Source of the DNA: Pelargonium nanum
Taxonomy: Eukaryota > Streptophyta > Magnoliopsida > Geraniales > Geraniaceae
Assembly: GCA_036897485.1 (NCBI GenBank)
Contig: JAYMTF010000561.1
Span: 1-33,689, forward strand
DNA length: 33,689 bases
Direction of reading: 5' to 3'
Shown: piece after piece, positions 26,041-33,689 of the stretch
Numbering within the stretch: position 1 is the first letter of the stretch
Layout: the number at the start of each line of letters is the position of its first letter
Translations under genes and position numbers: made by a program
Notes under the pieces: model-generated
The model's input: only the letters and a program-made list of their open reading frames with translations
What the model was told of the DNA's origin: nothing
Database searches by the model: none

Positions 26041-27632
26041 CTAAACTAAAACCACAGTGGGACTTAATAAGCAGAGCTGTCCATGCTAATATCAGATTGT
26101 ATAAAAGACAGCTATGTAATAAATTATAACAGTAAGAAAAGGTGAAAGTTCACTGTAAAGTCAGTTTGTATACATTCATTGAAAGAACAAATGCAGGGAA
26201 ACTAGTATCAATACAATGTTGAGTGGGTCACGGTGATGCCAATGCCACAATTCCCATTTTACTCAAAGAAGACCCAAGTCTACCTGGACCAGTTTAGTTT
26301 CATGACTGAGTTCCAGGGTAAAGTTGTAGTTATCTCCTAGAGCAATTAGTGGAGTTGTCCCGTTCTCTACCTTAACTACACATTATTCGCTAGCTTAACT
26401 GCACATTTTAACCTTGTTCAATTAGATTTAACATACTAGAAGTTGTTGAAAAATGCAAGAGAGATGACGAGCTTTTGTCCTTTTTGTTTTCCTTTTGTGT
26501 AAATATAATGTGTTTTTTATACCTATATAGAAGAAAACCATTTTACAAAAGACACTAGATCCATCACCAGTAACTGAAAGAAATAAACCTGTCACAGTTA
26601 TAACAAGAAAGTTGAAGGAAAGCTGAAAGCAACAAATAATGCATGAAACTTGCACTCGAGCACCCAATAGCTCACTAACTTCCAATTTGCTTATTCTCAT
26701 GCCTTCCAACCCTCCTCACAACTCAAAGTCAGCATAAATTGAAGGCAATATGCCAGCTCAACCCTGATACTTAAAGGTTTAGTACAGCTATGTAGAGCTG
26801 CAGATGTTTGACACGAGAAGAAAGGGAAAAAAGAACAAATTTCAAAGAAAAAAAAACATATTTCTAGGAGAGTATGGCGAAAGTTTGCATATTGACATTA
26901 GAATTAGGCTTTATCATCGCTAAAAATTTCCAATTCAATGAATCAAACAAACAGCTGAACAGCCAACTACCATTACATTGCCATATCAGTTGCACGTTTT
27001 TGGCGCACCAAGTGTTTGGTGAAAAACACAAATTGAAAAATATGAAGGAAAAAAAAAAAACAGAATTTATCTTGCAAGTTAGCTAAACTCTGAGACTAGC
27101 GCAAGACTATTTCACCTACACATATTTCCAGATTCTGGATAGCAAAACGTCATATATGAAATTTTACACTAGAGCCCCAATTTCATACCATTAATCAAAC
27201 AAATCCAATCAAAATTTCCATGAATTCAGCCTGAAAGCTACTTCATTTCCATGATTAAGATCTTCAACCCCAGACCCTCTCTCTTAGCCCCCGTTGTTCC
27301 ATTACCACCCAAACAGTACCGATTCTACCGCCGGAGTTCAGCCAACCAGCAACAAAACCATACCCAGCCACCAACCAAATAAAGCACAAAAACAAAACAA
27401 AAAACAAAAAATTGGAGTCTGCCGCACCTCTGCCGGACAGGCCACTCACAGCGGACCTAAACAGCAACAACAGCGAAAAAGAAAAGAGCGGCGGTCCCGT
27501 TCTTTGGCGAAACAGCACCAAACTCGCCGTACATTGCTCCGCCAAACGGCACCGTCGCCGGACAGAGACGGACCTCCCAACCGACTTAACAGCAGCCAAA
27601 AAATTGCAGAAATAAAAGAGAAGAAATCGTAC
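26041..27632 (-). other. Probable 5'-UTR intron of the bL31 gene
   Basis: Inferred from a consensus donor at 27632 and an acceptor at 26041, the latter six bases before the bL31 ATG. It carries frames on both strands near 27264-27818 that are basic or Ser/Arg-rich low-complexity translations without family resemblance. Transcript evidence would settle it. Confidence 0.5.
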
Positions 27633-28106
27633 CTGAGATGGAGGCTGACGGATGCCGGAGATGCGGTCACGGCTGGAATCGTCCGACGTTGCTCCTCGGA
27701 AAACGGCGGCTCTCCTCGCTTGGTTCGAACAGCAGTGAGGGGAGAACACCAGGAAGAAGACGATGTGAAGAGCCCTAAACAGGGTTGTGGTCTGGTGCAG
27801 CACGGTGCACGGACATAAAGTGCACCCTAGCATAAAAAAATTAAAAGCCAAAAAAAAATCAGGAAAGCATATATGATCCAGTGTTGCACAGTGTAAAGTA
27901 GCATGGAGCACCCTAGCACCCAAAAAATTTCAAATATTCCAAATTTGAAATCAGAGTTGCTCTTTCCAAAAGATAGTGGAAAATTCAGTTCGGTTCACGA
28001 AATCTACTTCGGTGTGCCTCCGATAAATTAAAATTGCTTGGAATATAAGGTAACTGATGTCATAAAAAAAAGTTCATAAGTGACGACAACGAATCATATT
28101 GTGACA
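27633..28106. other. bL31 promoter/leader region
   Basis: The GC-richer part (about 27633-27800) is the likely first, non-coding exon and core promoter of the bL31 gene on the minus strand. Beyond about 27850 it is AT-rich with nothing recognised. Confidence 0.4.
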
Positions 28107-28731
28107 TGTGACGCCAGAGCGCTACCTAAGCAGAATATTCAACCGAAAGTTTTCATATGATGGAAGTCTACTTTCGTATACAAACATCCAGAAACTCTTT
28201 TAGTGTCTAAAAGGCCAAGAGCTCCTCCCTGAAGGCTCCTTCAAAGCTCTCTCTCACGTCTCAAGGTTCCCGCCTCGCAAGGTTATGCACATTGCTCGTT
28301 CGAACATCGAGCATGATCGATCAACGATCTCAAAGGCCTTAGAATGCTACCCAGCGTGGTAGAGGCTTCTAGGATCTCCTCAACGCACAAGGAGCATATG
28401 AGAACTCTCATACTAACCCAGTGCCCACAAGCAGCACATCTGGTCAGGAAGAGTTTTAAGCCTCAAGTGAGCCACGAATTCGACCTCTCCTTTCCATTCA
28501 TCCAATCACGCGACGCCATGTGGCAAAAGTTGGTAGTTATTTAAATACTCTCTGTTGGTAAGAAGATGTGGTATTCACAAGATCATAATTAACATTGATT
28601 ATTTTCTCTCTCTAAAAAAACTCTATAGATTTATTGTGAACTCGGCCGAGATTTTATTCTCACGCCTAAGGCAGTGTCTCAGAACCAACCCGGGGTCATC
28701 GGTGTTGGTGTGCTACCTTGAACAGGTCACA
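28107..28731. mobile_element. Possible solo LTR of a retrotransposon
   Basis: A 625-bp block, less AT-rich than its flanks, starting TGTGAC and ending GTCACA, the short inverted TG...CA ends typical of LTRs. A TATA-like TTAAATACTCTC lies at about 28541-28552, in the right place for an LTR promoter, followed by a U5-like segment. Against it: the five bases on each side (TGACA and TGTTT) do not match, and no primer-binding site or internal domain follows. It contains two short, unremarkable open frames. Confidence 0.35.
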
Positions 28732-29652
28732 TGTTTAAGATGTGAATCCCCAAGGTCAAGTGGAGATAGAACTTAAAACAATCAATTAGGACAACACTAT
28801 GACACATGGACAAGACGACAACTATATCCTAATGCGCTTGCATTGACCAATTCAAATAGGCTCATCACATCCTTATTGTTTATTCAACAAAAATGAGATC
28901 TTATATTTTAACTTATTGCTTCCACAATTCATACTGTAACCTTTGAATGCTCTCTTGATATGTAATTCCATAATACTTTGTAGATTGTAGAAAGGAAAAG
29001 AAAATAAAAAAATATATATTGCCATTTGCCTCCTCTCCTTGGCCTTACCAATCACTGAACACATCCGAAGTCAATTACTCAATTTTATAAAAATTTGGAA
29101 GCTGGCCTTGAATTGCTGCAAATTGAAATTAGTCAACAAATAAATTAAACTATTAGTGCACAAACAAGAAAGAGAGTTTAAGAAGGAATCAAATGGAACA
29201 AATTAAAGCTTAGTAGACTGAGTTTAAAGTTGAAAGCCAATTTTAGCTAAGGTTTGAATTTGTTCTATTAATCTGCAGCAGAAATGTCCTAATTGTCTTT
29301 AATTGAACTTTTCTCCAAGTGATGTCATCTGAGTCACAACCAAATGCCGTTGGCATCTTCCTGTAAATTGATATCAATATATTGATCTCTGATGTGAAAA
29401 AACTGCACTGCAACCATATTGCTACTCTTCAAGTCTTAATGAGACATACATTTCATTGAATCATTAAAGCAAATGCTACATAGTTTTTACAAATATCCCA
29501 TGCAGAAAATAATACCATATAGACAGTAATGCAAACCAAGTTTGCTTATTTAGGCTAAGGCCATATCACTAGTAGGCATTAGACACAATGTCATATGCAA
29601 ACTGCAATACTCCACTCAGAAACACAACCACCAGCTCTTGGAAACCTCATTC
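28732..29652. other. Intergenic, 3' side of GGP
   Basis: AT-rich; includes the 3' UTR of the GGP transcript on the minus strand. No gene or repeat identified. Confidence 0.6.
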
Positions 29653-29916
29653 TCACTGCAGAACAAGGCATTCCTGAGTCCATGTAACCATGGCGCGGGC
29701 ACTTGGGTTAACATCATCAAAAGATTGAACTTTGACATCAGGGTCTTCCTTTGGAGCACCTCCAGCACCACCAGTCATGGCTTCGAATATGAGTTCATTC
29801 ACTTCCTGAAACCTCTCCTCAGAGAGAGATACCTCTGCAAGGAGCCTCCAAGCATTTTCTTCTGATGCCTCTTTGTAGTCCTTCTTCCTCTTCAACACCA
29901 TATGCCCGCTAATTTC
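29653..29916 (-). pseudogene. GGP: C-terminal GGP segment after the in-frame stop
   Basis: Eighty-seven codons plus the normal stop, in the same frame as the last GGP exon and directly after the TAG at 29917-29919. It reads EISGHMVLKRKKDY..., then SLSEERFQEV, and ends ECLVLQ, matching the family C-terminus. There is no further stop or frameshift, so the break is either very young or not real. It would be translated only by readthrough, by re-splicing, or in a reverted allele. Confidence 0.9.
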
Positions 29917-31593
29917 CTACACAGCTGGGTTTACTTGAGTGTCTAGAAGCTTGGCACTCACTTCCCCAAGAGCTTGTTTCTCTGCATAGCACTGCTTGGG
30001 CCAAAATATGCAAATTACGTAAGCAATCTAGAAACTAATATAATGACTTTGAACAGCTTTTAACATATAAGCACATGTAACAAAAAAACCTACACTATCC
30101 GAAAACAATCTTACCTGTGGCAAGAGGAAGATTCGTTTTCCACAATCAGCAATGAGAACATTATAAGGTATGTTGTTCTCTTGAAGGCAAATGCATGCGT
30201 CGGACACAACATCAGACAAGTCTTGCAGGGTATTCCCCCCCTCAAAGACCAGACCTCTTACTGGATACTTTAACAGCTCAGAGATCTTCACCCCGACATC
30301 CAATGTCGCAGTTTTCTTGACGGGAGCCTTCTCAATTGGGAAGGGTACAGCCAAGTAGTAAGCCTGTTGACACAAAGTCACAAACACAAGTTATCGACTT
30401 TCCATTCCATTACCAGTGATCACAATAACTTTTTTTCCCAAAGTCATAGGAGAATGAATGCGAAGTCAAATATACACCTGGAAATGAAGGTGGTTGATGG
30501 TGGCAAATGCACCCAAGCTATTGTAGCCTAACCGGAAGTATGGATTTCCAACTTCAACAGCCATGTGAATTGCAAGCAGGAGGCTTTCACGGTCAATCCT
30601 CTGTGGTAAGCACTCCAGAATTCGAGGGATCAAAAGAACATGCCCATATTCAATAGGGCTAACCTGTTAAGTTTCCACAACAGAAGAGATGTTCAATTGT
30701 AAAGCCAAACAACAAAAGTTGAACTTAATTCATGAACACTAATAAGAACTAAGAACATACATTGATGGCAACAACACTCGGAGAATTCTCAACATCAATG
30801 GGAGCACTTTGGTGGAACTGAACTTCTCCATCCTTGCTAGCCTCAAACTGGAAGAGCACCTCTTCCTGCCCGATTTTAGTGAAGTTGAATTTATTACCAT
30901 CAAAGGGCTGCAGGACCTTGTCGACTTGGAACTCAGTAGGCCTCTTCTTAAGGTGGCGGCCTTCATTCAGCTGGGCAACAAACCCATGCTCACCCGGAAT
31001 GACCTACACATAGATTGTGGAAAAATTAAGATCAACCCCATAAACCCAAGTGCCCATGCTCTGTACTATATTAGATCTACCTATACATAGAAACAAGAAG
31101 AAATCACGAACCTTGGTTTCACAGGTAGTGACATCATAGCGAAATAGCCCTCTCTCTGACCGTTCCTCCCACTACAGAAGTAAATAAATTCAAAACTCAA
31201 GATTGAAAACAAAATCTTTCAAGGGAAACAAAACAAAAATTGTGATCTATTGTTTTAGTTACCTCCCCAAGAATGAGCTGGTCCAGGAAGGCTACAGGAG
31301 CTTCCTCGTCCTCCTCATCAAGCTCCATCTCTTTCTTACCAGCAATCTCATTCACCTTCTTGAAAGCATACAAAGGGAGTTTTGCACCTATTCAAATCCA
31401 AATTAGACAAAAACCCAATTAATTAAAGAGCTCAAAATCAATCAATCAACCACTAAAATTCCATAGGAGCGTATCATCAAGTACCTGGAAGGCAACACTT
31501 CCGGAGGCAATTCCGGCCACAACCGGAAGTACCATCTTCGGCCTCCTTCTGATAATTGGAAACAACAGTGGGAACCCTCTTGATACTCAACAT
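29917..31593 (-). CDS. GGP: GDP-L-galactose phosphorylase, with premature stop at codon 349
   Basis: Catalyses GDP-L-galactose + phosphate to L-galactose-1-phosphate + GDP, the committed, rate-controlling step of plant ascorbate synthesis (VTC2/VTC5). Exons (minus strand): 31593-31485, 31387-31263, 31171-31112, 31003-30761, 30663-30478, 30363-30115, 29991-29917. All join in phase. Visible features: N-terminus MLSIKRVPTVVSNYQ, Cys-rich CLRKCCLPG (30-37), an acidic segment (about 57-66), and the histidine-triad-like HLHFQ (237-241) whose second His is the expected nucleophile. Codon 349 is TAG where the family has Trp (NPAVWEISGH); one G-to-A change explains it. The protein as read has 348 residues instead of about 436-442. 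The lost segment continues in frame at 29653-29916. Splice sites and the rest of the frame look functional, so this could be a recent nonsense allele, a sequence error, or a shortened enzyme. Confidence 0.93.
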
Positions 31594-31670
31594 CTTGGCT
31601 TTAAAAAATAGTTCCAAATTCTAATAAAACTAAAAGTTTAAAAATCTAGACTTGCAATGTACACCTAAAA

Positions 31671-31850
31671 CTAGCAAGAAGCAGCTGAAGCACCACCGCC
31701 GGCAAGGAAGAGCAAGTCGGAAGGACTACCGCCCTCGGACGGCGAAGCACCACGGCCTCCGTGCGGCGAAGGGTTAGTTACGATCACACAACCCTTGCGT
31801 CGAACTGACCGGACATGAATTAGTGGCCGGAAAACTCCGTGTACAGCCGT
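31671..31850 (-). CDS. Conserved non-AUG (ACG) upstream ORF of GGP
   Basis: In the GGP 5' leader a 59-codon frame runs from ACG (31850-31848, context ATCACGG) to TAG at 31671, 77 bases before the GGP ATG. An in-frame TGA lies eight codons upstream of the ACG, and no ATG occurs in the frame, so initiation must be non-AUG. The peptide contains IVTNPSPHGGRGASPSEGG and SPSDLLFLAGGG, which I recognise as the deeply conserved GGP uORF peptide of plants. In Arabidopsis and other plants this uORF represses GGP translation when ascorbate is high. The conserved C-terminal half is intact here, so ascorbate feedback is expected to be possible; regulation of this copy is inferred. Confidence 0.9.
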   Translation of the reverse strand, partial: TAVHGVFRPLIHVRSVRRKGCVIVTNPSPHGGRGASPSEGGSPSDLLFLAGGGASAASC

Positions 31851-33631
31851 GATGACTACAACTTGTCAAACCGGGATATACCCGACAAGGCCTCTCGCTC
31901 AACTAACAAAACCCAGATCTCCTTCTCGCTCCTTATCGAGGATAGAACAGAGAAGGTCGGGTCAGGCAAAAGATCGAACACTTGGTGTGCAGCAAAAAGA
32001 GGGCTTGAAATGGAAGAAGAATTTGAAAAGTGGATAATGGGGAGAAGAGGGGATGGGGTTGTTATATGGATAAGAGGAGTGTGATTGTATGGAGGATAAA
32101 TGAGGAGATGTGGCTGTGGTTGTGGCTTGGAGAGGAGGTTAGGGTTGAGTGGAGCAGATTGATAGAGTGCGAAGAAGACAATAATTGAGAAAGAGATGGC
32201 TCGCCGGAAAGAGACCACGCAGGTGGGCGCGAGAGACCACCACCACAGCCTCCCTCCCTATCTCACTCATCAACCAATCAGGTTTGTGCTCATACTAGTC
32301 TCAATATTGGTTGTTAGATTTGCCACCTTACTTTTCAGTTTTACTTTCATGGTCGGCCCAGAATTGTCCCGGGTTGGATCAGACAAATTCGCTTATGGGT
32401 CGATTTTATATTGAATTGAATTATAATTGTCGACGAAGTTAGGTCCAAATTGTCAACTAAAGTTTCTATGATATGTGAAAGAAACATTTTATTTTCAATC
32501 TTAACCTTTGGAAGTGCTCATATGGTCTCCGACCCATATGTAGTACTACATATGTCTGCATGATCCGTGTTTAGATAGAAAATTCCTTGAAAAAAAGAAG
32601 TGAACTTCTTAATGTGTTTTAGGGTCGATTGTTCACATACAAATATAATTTCTATTTGTCCTAGAATGAGCGTCAGCTTTTTTTTCTTCTTTTTTTTAGA
32701 TATAAGAATAAATTAGTTCATGTGAAATTTTACGAATTTTATTCGTACGTGTCATTATAATAACAAAAGCAGTAAATTATTATTAACTGATAGTTCATAT
32801 ATTTTTCCATTTCACTTGATCATGATCAGATCTTTGAGAAGCTTGGAGGCTTAGATATCAAGATCAGCTCTATGGATACTGGATAGATAAAACTGGATCA
32901 GATTCCAATTTATTAATGGTTGGGAACTGAAGGCCAAGCAAATGTGACAAAAGATGGCGGACAAGCCACTGTCACCTGTGGAATGAAACAAAATAAGACA
33001 TGAAATCATCAGCTAGCTCCATGTGTTCTACACAGTATATATTATTTATCTCCACTTTCAAAATTCAAGCATTATCTTCATTAAAATGCAGGTGAGTTTG
33101 ATCATAGGGGACCCGGATCATGTTCCCCAATTAGATAAGTCACTGTGAATCAGCTGATGTGAAAGGGTGACGTGGCATATTTGAAAACGTGGAGGTAAGA
33201 GACCGGCACTAGTAGGTCATTTAGACCAAATCTAAAATCTTATTAGGTTAAATATAACTCGACCTATTAATATGAAAGTAAAATCAATCATTTTCAAGTG
33301 GAATTGGAAATCCAAATCTAGAGAAAACTATTCCCACAACAACAAAAAAGCAACTAACTAAGAGCGGTATTTCTCTCTCGAAGAGCTAAAAATCTAAGGT
33401 TTATTAGGAGAGTTAGGGTTTGACGGCTTATATAGTTATAGTTTCTCTGGTCTCGTTTGAACTATCAACACACGGGGAGGAAGGTGGCAGCGGTTTTTAA
33501 GAGAAAGAGGAGCATGGCGGCTGACGAGGAAGTTGGTGGGAGCTGGCATTAGGAGGGTTCGAGACTTCTTCGGAGATAGGGATGACAATCTAACCCGAAC
33601 CCGACGGGGACCCGATGTCCCCGATTTGATC
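31851..33631. other. GGP promoter and upstream region
   Basis: The GGP leader continues above the uORF; the cap site is unknown. A TATA-like CATATAAC (minus strand) lies near 32052-32060. If used, the leader would be roughly 430-450 bases. An ATG-started 120-codon frame (32218-31856) would then begin outside the transcript. A GACGTGGC core lies near 33169-33176. At 33514 an ATG in good context (AGCATGGCGG) opens only 12 codons. No convincing gene in 32219-33631. Confidence 0.45.
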
Positions 33632-33679
33632 GGGGCACGGGGCGGGGATTTTTATCGGGGAATGGGGCGGGGTCGGGGC
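33632..33679 (+). repeat. G-rich tract with G-quadruplex potential, part of a GC-rich repeat
   Basis: Seven runs of four G separated by 1-8 bases on the plus strand. The tract follows a segment beginning near 33580 (GGGATGACAATCTAACCCG, then CCGAACCCGACGGGGAC) that has the look of a dispersed GC-rich plant repeat. It continues past the window edge, so its full length is unknown. Confidence 0.75.
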
Positions 33680-33689
33680 AAGAAAAAAA

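Noticed and set aside
27264-27923. 219-codon open frame on the minus strand, plus a 174-codon frame on the opposite strand (27294-27818)
   Set aside because: Both translate to low-complexity Ser/Arg/Phe-rich or Gln/Lys/Arg-rich sequence with no family resemblance; they overlap each other and the bL31 leader intron and first exon. The locally higher GC explains the lack of stops.
31839-32084. Plus-strand frames of 81 and 62 codons opposite the GGP leader
   Set aside because: Antisense to the GGP 5' leader, overlapping each other, without family resemblance.
33514-33552. Possible gene start, ATG in good context
   Set aside because: Only 12 codons before a stop and no clear donor; it could be a truncated first exon but nothing supports it.

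Overview
This is nuclear DNA from a flowering plant, almost certainly a eudicot: AT-rich intergenic and intronic sequence, GT-AG introns inside every larger gene, and plant-specific families throughout (RALF, GDPDL, STIG1, chloroplast-targeted ATCase, GDP-L-galactose phosphorylase). I cannot name the species from sequence alone.

Layout, left to right. 1-3033: no gene; one small CACTA-like repeat. 3034-3435 (-): a divergent RALF-like secreted peptide with its own TATA box. 4575-6078: a non-autonomous Mutator-like element with inverted repeats of about 370-385 bp and a near-perfect 9-bp target duplication. 7163-11393 (+): a nine-exon SHV3-type glycerophosphodiester phosphodiesterase-like (GDPDL) gene, intact. 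12030-12896 (+): remains of an S-receptor-type kinase gene, missing most of its C-lobe. 14171-19115 (+): intact eleven-exon CNX5/MOCS3, 460 codons. 20025-22544 (-): intact five-exon aspartate carbamoyltransferase (PYRB), 391 codons, with a 5'-UTR intron; it converges on CNX5. 24780-25301 (-): a STIG1-like cysteine-rich secreted protein. 25822-26034 (-): a cysteine-free organellar bL31 ribosomal protein with a probable 1.6-kb 5'-UTR intron. 28107-28731: a possible solo LTR. 29653-31593 (-): a GDP-L-galactose phosphorylase (GGP/VTC2) gene, preceded by its conserved ACG-initiated upstream ORF. The window ends in a G-rich repeat with strong G-quadruplex potential.

The most notable locus is GGP, the control point of plant ascorbate synthesis. 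All seven exons join in frame and the HxHxQ active site is present, but the codon expected to be a conserved Trp (codon 349) is TAG. The next 87 codons remain open and family-like. The regulatory uORF upstream is intact at 59 codons. This is either a young nonsense allele, a sequencing error, or a copy that makes a shortened enzyme. The genes do not form an operon-like unit; they are independent plant transcription units for cell-wall signalling (RALF, GDPDL, STIG1), molybdenum cofactor/tRNA thiolation (CNX5), pyrimidine synthesis (PYRB), organellar translation (bL31) and ascorbate synthesis (GGP).

Exon limits were placed by eye from splice signals, reading phase and family similarity; transcript ends were not determined.
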